From: a virus
Strand: one strand, 5' to 3'
DNA: 50,196 nt
Virus record (IMG/VR): IMGVR_UViG_3300035633_000399
Coordinates: 1-50,196 of that record
Under the pieces are notes generated by a model, which was not told the DNA's origin, did not search any database, and was given only the letters and a program-made list of their open reading frames with translations. Below, piece after piece: positions 16,236 through 28,100 of the stretch (position 1 is the first letter of the stretch; each line of letters opens with the position of its first letter). The position numbers were made by a program, and so were the translations under genes.

Positions 16236-19200
16236 ATGGCTGATTATTATGCATATGCAAGGATAACAAATATAACACCATTAAGTGCAGCACATCCAAT
16301 AGAAGGTTCTACTCCTCATAGATTCACCATTGATTGGGAATATACAGATCCTAATAGAGTTTATACAAAAGTAGAAATATATAGATATATTGGGCCTGGT
16401 TTAACATGTGTTACATCAAGTAATGTGGACGATCGAAAAGAGAACTTTGTTCTTATAAATACAATTGATATAGATAATAATTCAAGTAAACCTACATCAT
16501 ATACAGATAATTTAGTTGGATTTTATTCTGATAAAACATCTAATTTAATTCAAACTCATTCTTTAACAGATGCTTTTAATGATAAAGAAGTTTTAGACAC
16601 TATTTATTATACTCAGAGAACAATATGGTATAGAATTTTAACATATGTAGATGGCGGATTTTTTGATACTGTGCCATATATTATGACAAGTCATGCTGAT
16701 ACGAAATCTGTTGCATTGCATTCTACAAAAACACAAGTAAAGCATAACATTTTACGATATGAAGGTGATGTAGTATGGATTGCTGGCATGCACATTTACT
16801 ATGGTGCGAATCAATCATATATGTCAAGAACTTCTGTAGATGTAAATAGATTATATGATCCAATTGACGGCATAAGACATAGAGGAACATATGGATATGG
16901 TGGCTGGGGTTGGGTGACTGATAGAAGAAATAGTCAAACATATAAGTTTAGTTTAAGAGATGGTCGAATGTTAGGGGCATATAACACAGCAGGCCAGCAA
17001 ACTCCTAAACTAATACATGGGCACGGGGTATGTGCGGATAAAGATACTGGTGATGCAATAGCAATTCCATTTTCAAGTACTGCAGATCCTGCAAGCAGAA
17101 TGTATAGATGTAATAAAAATACAGAAACATCTTTGGTTGCTTTAGATAATTCTGATTTAACAGAAGATGTTTCCAGATGTTATGGTCTGACAGTGCAGGC
17201 GGGTGTTCCTAAAACATATTATTATGTAAGATGGTTCTCCAGCACCCCGGATCCATATACAGTAGATAAAGATTGGACTCCATATGGAGATAATGGAACT
17301 GGAGGCATATGGAAAGTTACTGTATATGGCGATAAAATTACAAGCAATGAAGTTATAAAATATTATGCGTATGATGATAATGTAGATTCTGATGGGTTTT
17401 CACCTGATAATTTGTATGGCGGCTCTCTAGATATTTCTAGTGCTTTTGGACGACCTGCGGGTACTATATTTAATAACATAACATTCCCATACGGCATATG
17501 TAGTGGGCCAGATGGCACAATTTTCTGGTCTCGATGGCTTCATAGAGGTTTGTATTATTATGATATAAATGGTAATTATAAAGTAGCTTCTGGTTGGGGC
17601 ACATCTACAACTTTTCTAGAACAACCGCCTGGATCAGGTACGTGGCAAGGATATGCAGTTAGGACAGGCGAACCATGGAAGCCTGTATTGGGAGCAGGAA
17701 ATAGAGGTGTTACTACAGATAATACAGGTGTTTATCCTAATACAAATAATTCGTATTGGGTGTTTATGATCTCAACTGCATGGTCTGGTATAGATGGCGC
17801 ACCGTATAGTGTAAGTAATAAAACTATAGGTTCGCCTGCATTTTCTATAGAATTTAAAGACTATTTTTCATGGATGGATTTTGCTACATTGGGTGGATCT
17901 ACTGTATATGGATGCGCCGCTGATTCAGAAAATAATATATATGCAGCTGGTGTATCTTTAGTAAAAATATATAGATTGGAAGATGGAACTGAATTTCCAT
18001 ACCAAGCGAGATGTAGATGGCCTTCAGTTCCATTATCTGCATGGGGTGAAGACTCATTTACAAATGACCCTGTAATTGAATGGTTTTTATTAAGAGATGA
18101 CGCAGAAATGGATAACGCCGTTTCAAAATCTATTCAATTATATGACGGTGATGGCAATTTACAAACATACAACATGACTGCTAGTGCAGCATGGATTGCA
18201 TTAACAGATCATAGGCGTTATGCGGGTGAAGTAAATCTTGATAATGACGGTACATGTTGGAGAAGAAATTATTCTCTCGGGTTTGTAAATTCATTTGTAT
18301 TTGGTATAGCTGTAAGTGGAATGTTTGAGGATTTATTGCAGTTCAGTACTGGAGAGCCAGAAGATATTGTCGACGATATGTATACAAAAAGAAAAGAAGA
18401 CATACGTCGATGGGCGGATACTTATGGCACTGATAATGCTAACATAAGTGGCAGAAGAATATATCCTAAATGGGATACAGATTTAGGTGAATATCAAGGC
18501 ATGCCAGTAACAGACACTCCATATAGAATGACTTTATTGCGTGACTTTGATATAGCAGGCTTATCAATCCAAGGTCCATATGCGCATGTGGCGGGTGATT
18601 CTAGAGGTTCTAGATATTATTTCTTTTATAGTGTTGATGGTTCGTCTTTAAGAAGCATGGGTTATACATATATGTACTCTGACTTCACCGGAAATGTTCT
18701 TATCAATGCATTAGATGAGTTGCCTACTAGAAATTCGTTTGGTTATCCTCCTCCTTCTATACCGGACCCTATTTTAAGTGTGACAGATTATACACAATTT
18801 TCTCCTTTAGATGAAAGTAGATGGGGTACTTATGAAGAAGGTACATATAATTCTGCTGTGACTGCTATTACTGGATATGATGATACTGTTTTAAAATATA
18901 GAGGTGATGTTACAAATAGTACTTTTGTAGTAACTGGATGGGAATTTAAAACAGATGATTATGGATATGATTTTGGAAGTACAACACCAAATACTAATAC
19001 TATAAATTATAATATAAATAATACATATAGAACAAATTTAGATTATGTAGAAATATTAACATCAGAAGAGTATACATATAATGATCCATCTAAATATGGT
19101 TTGAGCGCCAGACCTCCATGGTGGTGGGATAGACCTACACCAAATCATCCAGCATACGGTCAATTTTTGCCTTATTTAATAGCAAAAAGTAATAATAATT

Positions 19201-21059
19201 TATATACATGCGAAGTAGTAGCAGCGACAAGCAACTTTGCTCAAGTATGTGTTTTAGAGAGACATCCAACACCGCAGTTTTTGATAAATCCTACAGAGAA
19301 TAAACAATTAAGGAAAGACTGGTTTGGGTGCCCTTTATCATGGAAGCCAGATGAAAGATTTGATAAACTAGATCAATTGGGTGCATTTGGTGATCCCGAT
19401 AGTAAAAATTATTTAGCATATGGTGTAGATCCAATTTCTTCATGTATATTAGAAAAATCTATATCAAGAACATTCCCAATCTCTGCATGGGAATTGACTA
19501 TTGAAAATTTTGATCCTTGGTATAATCGCAATGAATCAATTGATTTAGATGTAGATGATTATAATGGACCTGATAGGGCAGATTTTGTAGGAACAGGCGC
19601 TTATCCGTTAACATGTGACATATTTAGATATGGATTGCATAAATTAACTTTGAATGTAAAAGCAAGCAATACTGATACAATGAATCCGTCGACAGGTGAT
19701 ATAGGTGATGAAACATTTGTACAATATTTATGTGTTAAAGAGTTTGAACCATTTTCTAATTTTTGGATTATAAGTGGGCAAACAGTTCCATCCAACTACA
19801 GTGATGAAAACAGTACACCAGTAGTTCCAACCGTTGATGTATTTCCATACGACGTGCCATTTCATTTTATATCAGGCTATGCGCCTCATTTAACTGTTAT
19901 GTTCGAAGATACGTCTGAAGCACATACATTTCCTATTAGTTCTTATAATTGGAATTTCGGTGATTATTATGCGGGTTGTGATAATTTTGAAATAGTAGAG
20001 GCTGGCAATTCTGTTGGTGGATTAGGTGTAGTAGATATTCAAAACACTCCTTGTTGGGATACATCTGCTGTTAATCATAGAGTTGAGCATACGTACGTAA
20101 TGCCTGGATTTTATGACGTCACATTAACCGTAGAAGCTTCTAATACATCCACACCAGATTTATGTGCGAGATATGTTGAGCTTGAAAAGTTTGCAGTATA
20201 TGTACAAGAGATACCTCCACAATGTGACATTAAAGCGGCTTCTGCATATCCAGACATATTTACTAATTCAATTCAATTCTCATCTGTTGCACAGCCATTA
20301 ACATTATGGTTTAGCGCATCAGATACTATTCCAGGATCATTTCCTATTTGCCGTGTTGATTGGGATTTCGATGATGGATCTTCAATAATTAGTATTACAA
20401 GAAAACCTGAGTCATTAACATATGTAGATGGAACAGAAACATTATATGTTAGTGATTATGAAATGAATACATTGGACATATTTGATCCAACTAATATTGC
20501 AATTCGACATACATATGAAACTACTGTATATGACGAACAATTTACATTCAGTCCTTCTGTTACAGTATATGCATGCAATACAAATACAGCAGGGAAGGGT
20601 TGTGAATTAACAGTTGGCCCAATATCACCACCAGCATTGTCGGCTACTAATAAGCCAGATAATAGACATTTAATCAAGAGTCGCTACTTAAATAATGATG
20701 ATGATTTACTATTAGTATTTGAAGGTGATACTGGTACAACAAATACATTATATAATATTGCATTGTCTGCTGGTGTATCTGGGTTATATTTAGAACCCGG
20801 TAGAAGTTTACCAAAAGCAGCTGCGCCAACTATATATCCTGCATTAACAGATCAATCAGCAACAGGAGATTTCTGGGTTGTCATAACTAATACAGTACCA
20901 GGCACACAAGTATATTGTATTATTACCGGTGTATATGCTGGATATTATACGGAACCAATTTACGTAAATACAACGCCTGCAGCTTATGTATATGCGTTAA
21001 CTATAGGTGATAATTATATATCATCTGATATAGCTGAGAAGATTTACACAACAGTTTAA
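16236..21059 (+). CDS. Giant tail structural protein with propeller and PKD domains (1607 aa)
   Basis: A 1607-residue protein. Residues 1-145 form a fibronectin-like domain ending FNDKEVLDTIYYTQRTIWY, which is shared with the 930-residue protein at 22338. Residues about 170-600 contain propeller-type blades (for example YGICSGPDGTIFWSRWLHRG, 'CAADSENNIYAAGVS'). Two PKD-type Ig-like domains follow, near 1210-1310 ('SSYNWNFGD' ... 'VEHTYVMPGFYDVTLTVEAS') and 1340-1450 ('CRVDWDFDDGSS' ... 'RHTYETTV'). PKD domains commonly mediate surface or sugar contacts. The C-terminus is an additional beta domain. No signal peptide is present, unlike the fibre genes further right. AAGGATT precedes the ATG. 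Confidence 0.8.
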   Translation: MADYYAYARITNITPLSAAHPIEGSTPHRFTIDWEYTDPNRVYTKVEIYRYIGPGLTCVTSSNVDDRKENFVLINTIDIDNNSSKPTSYTDNLVGFYSDKTSNLIQTHSLTDAFNDKEVLDTIYYTQRTIWYRILTYVDGGFFDTVPYIMTSHADTKSVALHSTKTQVKHNILRYEGDVVWIAGMHIYYGANQSYMSRTSVDVNRLYDPIDGIRHRGTYGYGGWGWVTDRRNSQTYKFSLRDGRMLGAYNTAGQQTPKLIHGHGVCADKDTGDAIAIPFSSTADPASRMYRCNKNTETSLVALDNSDLTEDVSRCYGLTVQAGVPKTYYYVRWFSSTPDPYTVDKDWTPYGDNGTGGIWKVTVYGDKITSNEVIKYYAYDDNVDSDGFSPDNLYGGSLDISSAFGRPAGTIFNNITFPYGICSGPDGTIFWSRWLHRGLYYYDINGNYKVASGWGTSTTFLEQPPGSGTWQGYAVRTGEPWKPVLGAGNRGVTTDNTGVYPNTNNSYWVFMISTAWSGIDGAPYSVSNKTIGSPAFSIEFKDYFSWMDFATLGGSTVYGCAADSENNIYAAGVSLVKIYRLEDGTEFPYQARCRWPSVPLSAWGEDSFTNDPVIEWFLLRDDAEMDNAVSKSIQLYDGDGNLQTYNMTASAAWIALTDHRRYAGEVNLDNDGTCWRRNYSLGFVNSFVFGIAVSGMFEDLLQFSTGEPEDIVDDMYTKRKEDIRRWADTYGTDNANISGRRIYPKWDTDLGEYQGMPVTDTPYRMTLLRDFDIAGLSIQGPYAHVAGDSRGSRYYFFYSVDGSSLRSMGYTYMYSDFTGNVLINALDELPTRNSFGYPPPSIPDPILSVTDYTQFSPLDESRWGTYEEGTYNSAVTAITGYDDTVLKYRGDVTNSTFVVTGWEFKTDDYGYDFGSTTPNTNTINYNINNTYRTNLDYVEILTSEEYTYNDPSKYGLSARPPWWWDRPTPNHPAYGQFLPYLIAKSNNNLYTCEVVAATSNFAQVCVLERHPTPQFLINPTENKQLRKDWFGCPLSWKPDERFDKLDQLGAFGDPDSKNYLAYGVDPISSCILEKSISRTFPISAWELTIENFDPWYNRNESIDLDVDDYNGPDRADFVGTGAYPLTCDIFRYGLHKLTLNVKASNTDTMNPSTGDIGDETFVQYLCVKEFEPFSNFWIISGQTVPSNYSDENSTPVVPTVDVFPYDVPFHFISGYAPHLTVMFEDTSEAHTFPISSYNWNFGDYYAGCDNFEIVEAGNSVGGLGVVDIQNTPCWDTSAVNHRVEHTYVMPGFYDVTLTVEASNTSTPDLCARYVELEKFAVYVQEIPPQCDIKAASAYPDIFTNSIQFSSVAQPLTLWFSASDTIPGSFPICRVDWDFDDGSSIISITRKPESLTYVDGTETLYVSDYEMNTLDIFDPTNIAIRHTYETTVYDEQFTFSPSVTVYACNTNTAGKGCELTVGPISPPALSATNKPDNRHLIKSRYLNNDDDLLLVFEGDTGTTNTLYNIALSAGVSGLYLEPGRSLPKAAAPTIYPALTDQSATGDFWVVITNTVPGTQVYCIITGVYAGYYTEPIYVNTTPAAYVYALTIGDNYISSDIAEKIYTTV

Positions 21060-21067
21060 GGATTACC

Positions 21068-22324
21068 ATGTATAAACAAGATATAGTATTAAGGGCTAAC
21101 TGGGCACCATTGTCAGCAGTATATCCTTATGATAATAATATTACATTATCACCCGTATTAACTACTTGGTATGATGGGTATAAAACTTTTCATCATCCAT
21201 TATATGAATATGCAAGAGATGTCACAGTTAATAAAGACCAAGAATTGGCTCTCACAAATGAAAAAAGTTTATTTGAATTTATCAGAACATTAAATGGACA
21301 AACATATGTATTAGGTTCATATATTGTATTATCAATTGGTGGACGTTTTATTAAGACTATTAATAATAAACTTCAGTTAGATTATTTGTTCGATAGAATA
21401 TTCACAAGAGAACATTTATTCCGGATGATTATTAACAGTGATGGCTCAATATCATTTACACAAGGCAATGGATTATATGTATCTGTACAACAAGAATTGC
21501 CATTCGATTTAACATTAGATGAACAATATTCAGAAGAAGATTCGGATAAACAAAGATTTTATTTTGTATCATCTGAAAATAATCTTCAAATGTATATTAC
21601 AACAAGGATTAGAAATCCCATATATTCATCGTACCCAGATTCACCTGAATATTTTGAAAGGTTTTGGAGTTTTGACGAACCTTGCGATAATAGTGATAGT
21701 CCAAGTCAAGTAAGAGCAGTTGGTATGATCGAAGACGATGATTATACCTATGAAAATAAATATCTTTTTAATGTTAATGGTTTAGATGTTTATTATGATG
21801 CTGATGGATTTAATAAAGATTATGTTTGGACAATGTATTGGAATGAATTGCGTGATAAAGAACATAATATAGATGTTATTCATAATGAAACTAAAAGTAT
21901 AACAGGAATTAAATTAAACAATTTAATTGATTTACCATATAAATCAAAGATTGTATTAAATGATGTATATACAGGTTCTATGGAAGTGAACATTGCTAAT
22001 TTGAAAAATGTATTAACACCTGAATATGAAGTAGACTATTCAGAAGAAGTTTATACATACAAACAATGGGCACAGTTATATGAATTGGACACATTAGTAG
22101 ATCCGATTTCATATTTACCTGCAGGTGATCCATTTGTAGTACTATCGAATGCATCTGCGCCAGTAGGAGAAGTGTATGCGGAATACAGATGTTCTGTTAC
22201 AGTTTACTCACCTTTACAATATATATTAGCTACAGCGACACCATCTGCATGGACGTTTGAAGATGCAATTTCAGCATCAGATACATTTGTAGATACTTGT
22301 ACTAGTTATTTAGCAGGGCCATGA
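21068..22324 (+). CDS. Tail-associated protein with possible beta-trefoil (418 aa)
   Basis: A 418-residue protein within the tail block. The N-terminal half includes GSYIVLSIGGRFIKTINN, 'FRMIINSDGSISFTQGNGLY' and 'QRFYFVSSENNLQMYI', a spacing suggestive of a beta-trefoil (fascin or ricin-B-like) with repeated hydrophobic-Gly/Asn-aromatic strands. The C-terminal half is beta-rich without a recognised fold. It follows the 1607-residue gene by 8 bases, with AAGGATT before the ATG, and has no signal peptide. A carbohydrate- or protein-binding role in the tail would fit the fold guess but is inference only. Confidence 0.75.
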   Translation: MYKQDIVLRANWAPLSAVYPYDNNITLSPVLTTWYDGYKTFHHPLYEYARDVTVNKDQELALTNEKSLFEFIRTLNGQTYVLGSYIVLSIGGRFIKTINNKLQLDYLFDRIFTREHLFRMIINSDGSISFTQGNGLYVSVQQELPFDLTLDEQYSEEDSDKQRFYFVSSENNLQMYITTRIRNPIYSSYPDSPEYFERFWSFDEPCDNSDSPSQVRAVGMIEDDDYTYENKYLFNVNGLDVYYDADGFNKDYVWTMYWNELRDKEHNIDVIHNETKSITGIKLNNLIDLPYKSKIVLNDVYTGSMEVNIANLKNVLTPEYEVDYSEEVYTYKQWAQLYELDTLVDPISYLPAGDPFVVLSNASAPVGEVYAEYRCSVTVYSPLQYILATATPSAWTFEDAISASDTFVDTCTSYLAGP

Positions 22325-22337
22325 AATAAGTAGTTCT

Positions 22338-25130
22338 ATGAGTGAATATGCAATATTTAGAGATATAACGCCATGGCAAGATGTAATTTCAACAGGTTTA
22401 ACACCTCATGTAATTATTACAACATGGAATAGGCCTGCAACATCTGATCAAAGTACTGATTCTTATAATATATATAGAGCTATTACAGACATAGATTCAT
22501 ATGTAGTCCCTTCTACGTTTTATCAAATCGGCACTAATATCAACATTCAAAAAGGTAGATACGTAGATAATTTAACAGATTATTATGATACAAATTCTGG
22601 TGAATTGACAGCACAAATACCTGTTGAAAATGTTTTCAATGATAAAGATTTATTAGATCAAGTATATGCAACCAGAAGAACTATTTGGTATGCATTAGAA
22701 ACAATTAATAGTTTATCGCCACCAGGGTCTTCTTTTATAACATTATTATCTGGATTACAAGAATCTGAGAATATATCATTTCCTGTTCGCACAGTTAATT
22801 TGCGTAATTACCAAAGAATTTTTACAGGCACTAATCAAGAATATGGTTATGAAAAACCATTTTTAAGTTTTACTGGTTCGACAACAGAATTAACATTTGA
22901 AAAAGATAAGTCAACATATTTTCATTATCCCAGAGAATCTGCATTAATTTCTGTGTCTGCATCTAAGCTTATTGAAAATGGTGCTATTCCTGGTACTGCA
23001 CCATATAGAGCAGATAGAATTTGGAAAAAGCAAGCTGATTATGAAAACAATATTTGGTGGGGCAATTCAACACCAGCGGAAAATGAAAATGGAACATGGC
23101 TATGCGCATGGTTATCAGGGAATCCAAATAATCCAAATCAAAAACCTGTTTGGATGGATCGTTATTATCTTCCCGGGTATTTAAATGATGCTTTTGTTTA
23201 TGTTTCAAACACACCGGAAGTATGGGATACACCTTCTTCATTAACATTTGAATCTGGTGTTTGGTATAGGTATGATCATATAGGTGAAGATACTAACACA
23301 GCAATTGTTAATTATCTAACTACTGATGGTGGAATGAAATTGCATCTAGATAATTGGGATGAAATTACGCCAGATGAATCAGGTAATAGTAATGTAGCTT
23401 TTATTGAAAACTATAATGCTGCTATGATTCAACCATATAGTGTAAGCTTAGAAAGACCTCAAGATACTTCTTTGAAATTAAACGGAAATTATCAAAGTAG
23501 TTTTGTTCGATATTCTACAGGCATTGCATTGCTAAGTAGCATGTCCTTTTCATTTTGGGCAAGAGCTAATGATTGGAACAATGTTCAAGGTAACCACTTT
23601 ATTAGTAAGAATTTGCGAGGTGGTTGGTGTGTAAAATATAACAATGGGTTTTTTACCCCAACCATGCATGTGTATGATTTAAGTGGTCAAGTACATACTT
23701 ATAGCACAGATGGTGGATTAGTATTAGTAAAAGAATATCCAGGCAATAGTCAAATCCAGTCGATTGCTATAGATTCTGAGTTTTACACTTGGGTTTTAGA
23801 CAATGGTATTTATGATAGTTATAAACATGCATATAAAGTTGATTACAATGGAGATGTAATTGCACAAATTGAATTTCCTACAAGCATTAATTTAAGCGGT
23901 ATGTATGTAGATATAAGTGATAATGTATATGTATATTCATCATTAGGTACGCTTTCTGCGTATAATACATTTGGTACATCGTTAAGTTCATATTCTAATA
24001 TATCTAAACAAGCAAATGCTCTTATGGGATTAGATGGCACTGTTTGTATAGATAATAATGGATTTTTATGGGAAATCAGGGATGGTAATATATATCGTGA
24101 CGAATATACATTAATTACGAGTATACCAGATGCTTTAAAGATTGATTGTGATTCAAATAATAATATTTGGATTTTGCATGGTGAACGTAGCTATTCCAAA
24201 TACAATAGAAGTGGTGAATTAATTATAACAGGCGAAATTGGAAGTGCTATTACATATGGTGAAAGAGCTATTCATTTTACGAATGAATATTATAACGGCA
24301 GCAATAAAGATTTTGTATGGTTTTATCAAGAAGTAGACCGTGCTATTTACAAACATGATACAGATGGTAATTTTGTATTTAGATTAGATACAACACAATT
24401 TGACATGGCGCCGAGGGGTGTAGGTGATTGTACTGGGTTCAAATGGCATCGTTTAAACAATTTCGATATTAATAGAGAGACGCCGCAAATTGAAGCAGAA
24501 TTATATGTATATGATGGAACGCAAGAGAAATTAAGAGAAACTAATCCACCATTAAAATATACATTTTCAACCGATTCATCTGCATTAGCAAATCAAGATT
24601 GGCATATGTTTAGTTTTACATTTGAATATGCCCCTACAAGTGATACAGGAGAAATGAAATTTTATTTAGATTCTACATTGAGAGAAACTATATCAAATAT
24701 ACCATCTGGACATATAATATATTATGAATATGAAAATCCATTATATATAGGAGCTAATGTAGGTAAGATCAAAAGCTTAGGTGAGGAAATTAAAAGTTCA
24801 CAATTATTTTTTAATGGTAGTATTGATGATGTTAGAATATATGATTGTGTATTAGACATATCTGATTTAAGACATATCTATTTCGAACGTTATGGTTTTA
24901 GAGATATGAAGTGGAATATGTTTACACCAGAACATGATTATATAGAAGAAATAGTAAGGTTCTTTAAACATAAAATGCCTGGCATAAAATCGCAATTTTA
25001 TAATATACGATTGACTGGATCTAAAATTACTGATCCAAATACACGCACAATCATTGAAGATATTATACGAGATGTAATAAGTAAAACAGCGCCTATGCAT
25101 ACAGATTTGTTTAATATAATATGGGATTAA
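22338..25130 (+). CDS. Tail structural protein: LamG-like domain split by a propeller (930 aa)
   Basis: A 930-residue protein. Residues 1-130 repeat the fibronectin-like domain of the 1607-residue protein (FNDKDLLDQVYATRRTIWY). Residues about 380-450 are the first half of a LamG/concanavalin-like fold (SFSFWARANDW, 'HFISKNLRGGWCVKYNNG'). Residues about 455-690 are NHL-type propeller blades ('SIAIDSEFYTWVLDNG', 'LKIDCDSNNNIWILHG'). Residues about 720-850 complete the LamG fold ('WHMFSFTF', 'GEMKFYLDSTLRET', FFNGSIDDVRIYDCVLDISD). The last 80 residues are helical (EEIVRFFKHKMPGIKSQFYN). The start is weakly marked: no clear ribosome site precedes the ATG, 13 bases after the previous stop. Confidence 0.8.
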   Translation: MSEYAIFRDITPWQDVISTGLTPHVIITTWNRPATSDQSTDSYNIYRAITDIDSYVVPSTFYQIGTNINIQKGRYVDNLTDYYDTNSGELTAQIPVENVFNDKDLLDQVYATRRTIWYALETINSLSPPGSSFITLLSGLQESENISFPVRTVNLRNYQRIFTGTNQEYGYEKPFLSFTGSTTELTFEKDKSTYFHYPRESALISVSASKLIENGAIPGTAPYRADRIWKKQADYENNIWWGNSTPAENENGTWLCAWLSGNPNNPNQKPVWMDRYYLPGYLNDAFVYVSNTPEVWDTPSSLTFESGVWYRYDHIGEDTNTAIVNYLTTDGGMKLHLDNWDEITPDESGNSNVAFIENYNAAMIQPYSVSLERPQDTSLKLNGNYQSSFVRYSTGIALLSSMSFSFWARANDWNNVQGNHFISKNLRGGWCVKYNNGFFTPTMHVYDLSGQVHTYSTDGGLVLVKEYPGNSQIQSIAIDSEFYTWVLDNGIYDSYKHAYKVDYNGDVIAQIEFPTSINLSGMYVDISDNVYVYSSLGTLSAYNTFGTSLSSYSNISKQANALMGLDGTVCIDNNGFLWEIRDGNIYRDEYTLITSIPDALKIDCDSNNNIWILHGERSYSKYNRSGELIITGEIGSAITYGERAIHFTNEYYNGSNKDFVWFYQEVDRAIYKHDTDGNFVFRLDTTQFDMAPRGVGDCTGFKWHRLNNFDINRETPQIEAELYVYDGTQEKLRETNPPLKYTFSTDSSALANQDWHMFSFTFEYAPTSDTGEMKFYLDSTLRETISNIPSGHIIYYEYENPLYIGANVGKIKSLGEEIKSSQLFFNGSIDDVRIYDCVLDISDLRHIYFERYGFRDMKWNMFTPEHDYIEEIVRFFKHKMPGIKSQFYNIRLTGSKITDPNTRTIIEDIIRDVISKTAPMHTDLFNIIWD

Positions 25131-25133
25131 AAA

Positions 25134-28100
25134 ATGTCATACGACTCAATAAGATTAATTGAAAGTACAAGATCGGATTTATCTACTGACTTTTATGTTG
25201 TTAGTTATTTAAGCGCATCTCCTAATATATATGGACTATTAGGCGGTATTGACGGTTATTGGTATACTTCAGATGGGCCGCCTATATTTTCTGGAACTAC
25301 TTATACAGAAACGAGTTCTGTAAGGGCCAATAAAGCATTTAATACTAATGATCAATTTAATGCAAATCCTTATACTATAAGCGTAACATTTCTAAACACC
25401 AATGAATTTTCTATTCCTACTTTATATTTCATAACTACAGGAACACCTAGTTTATCTGCAAGTGATGTATTGCAGCCATGGAGATATAGATTGGAACCAT
25501 TTGACATTAATTCAAATGGTATATCAGCCGAGTTTCTTTTATTTGACGATGATGATCAAATACAAAGCATTGTATCATATTATAGTGCTTTTGACCCAAC
25601 AGACGGCGCTGATGGGAATCCTGCAATTTATTTTAATTATGCCCCATCTGGAGTAACATGGCCTAATTATTATTTTGATTTAGTATCTAATGATGATCAG
25701 CAAACATTAATGTGGGATAATACTACTTTATATCAAGAATTGAGTGTAGATGGTGTAGCCGTTGAATTTAATAGTTTTTATAGTAGCACCCCACCTCTTA
25801 ATTTTATTTTAGAAAGTTACATAGACGATGGATTGCAAATAGTTAGAACACAACCGTTCATATCTTTCACATGGCCGTACGATTATAATATATATAATGC
25901 AAGTATCTTATCTAGTAGTTCTAAAAGATATTGGATAACATTTCAAACAGGTGGTGAATTCCCTCCTTCTACTACATTGAAATGTAAGTGGAGAGTAACA
26001 CCTACTGATGGTGTTACCATTGATGGTATAGGAAGAGGACGATTATATAACCAACGATTCGGATATACATTTGATGAGGATGGCTGGACCGATGCAGATA
26101 CGTTGGACAAGCTTGGTATGATGGAATTAGAAGCTGTTGATTTTTCAGAAACTTATTCTGTTGTGTTAAGCACAAATTTCAGTTTACAAGAGTATAATAA
26201 TGTTGTAGGTCAATATTACGATGACACATTAGATTTCAGGCCATATCAAAATTTACAAGATGGGGATAATTTATATGTAAAAGTTACTCCATTAGTATTT
26301 GCATCTACACCTCGAATATATAGAATTGAGACATTAGGGAGAAGAAGTGGTTTAGCAAGTACTTCTTATTATACAACAGCATGTGTTCCTCCTATCAATA
26401 AAGAAAATCAAGAAGAGATTGAAGATGAAATTTTTAATTTAAATCCAAATCAATTATTATTAATACGTGCTGCATGGCCTGAAGATAACACTTTAACTAT
26501 AACCAATGCTGTAGGTTCTCCTTACACCTTTTCAGATATTGCTGAAGCTGCAGGGTCGGCATCAAGGCTAGATTTCAATATAATCACAGATGAAGTAGAA
26601 GTAAACCCATCTTTAAATAGTTATTCCGTTACCGCATATGCAGTAAGTTCTGGGGAAGTGCCTAATTGCAGTGTTATTGCAAGGGGCATTGCAGATTTCA
26701 GTGTTATGGATTGGGTATCAGATTCAGTTTATTCTCCAGAGTTTGCTATTAATTATGAAGATACAGACACTACAGATATATATAGATTAACTAGCAATAA
26801 TGTTTTTTATAATATATCATGTTTTGACAGGACACGATATCCTGCAGAATCACAAGGATCTGTATATTTTAATGTGGTAGGACAAGATATTGCATATACA
26901 GTATCTTTAGGTGGGAACGCAACATTGACAGTGCCCGCAAGCATTGCAGATACTCATACGATAACTATGTCAGCATTATTGACAAACCCTTCTTGGCCTG
27001 CATCTCAAGCAAAAACAGCGGTTGATAAAAGAGTTCATTTGGTTTCATACTTTCCACCAGCATCATTTGCAGTCTTTCCTGAATATTACTGGGACTCTTC
27101 ATCAAAGTCATTTGTAGTAAATACAGATACTAATCCAGTTGTTAGTTCTTTTGCTAATTGTCATACAGAAAATTTTGTATTATGCTCTTACACACCTGCA
27201 CCAACTACTGTGTGGATTATGGGCGATGTGTATAATTTAGATGATAAAATTATAGTAACTGATTCAGATAGTAATTTTACATTTAATGAAAATTCTGATT
27301 ACATTAAGAAACAAATTCAAACGCGACCAGAAACAACATTTCATAATGTGACTGTTGGTTTATTTAATAGTGAACTGCCAATAGATATGAATTTGTATTA
27401 TTATGATGATCAAACAGGTGCACAGACAATTTATGAGAATTTTAGTGTAACAAATTCAAGTTTAAGTTCCTCACCAGATCCTTTACAGTTTTATAATTTA
27501 GGATCACAAGGCATAACATTAATTAGTGCAAATAAAGTATCCATAGCAGCACCAAAGGAATCTATAACGTTTAATGGAAGTGGTGTATTTTTTGATACGG
27601 TGCCTGTTATATGGGATAATGATTCGTTTAACTCATTTAATTGGAATATTAGTACTAGAAATTGGACGAAGCAGTCCTCTGTGTTTTCAACTGAATTTAT
27701 ATATAAACCAAAAGTTGATAATTTAGTTGCTATTGATTATGTTCCCAATTTCTATCCATTCAAGATAGATTTTATATTAACAACAGTTGCAACACCAAGC
27801 GCATCAGATTTTTATGAAGGTTGGTGTGTTAATAATATATTGTTACAAGATTCAGTAGCATATCAAGTTACGTCATATCCAATAGTTCCTTCCATATATA
27901 CACCTAATTTCTTTGCGTTGACAGGCGAAGATGTTGCTTATGAAAATGTATTACCTGAATATGAAGGTTTATCTGCTGTATGGACTGATAATAGTGTATC
28001 TGTAGAATATGGTGAATCCATGAGTCCATATATTACAAATTACAATAGTGCAGGCATTCAGGATGTAACATTAACAACGATTTATGATGATAGTACATAT

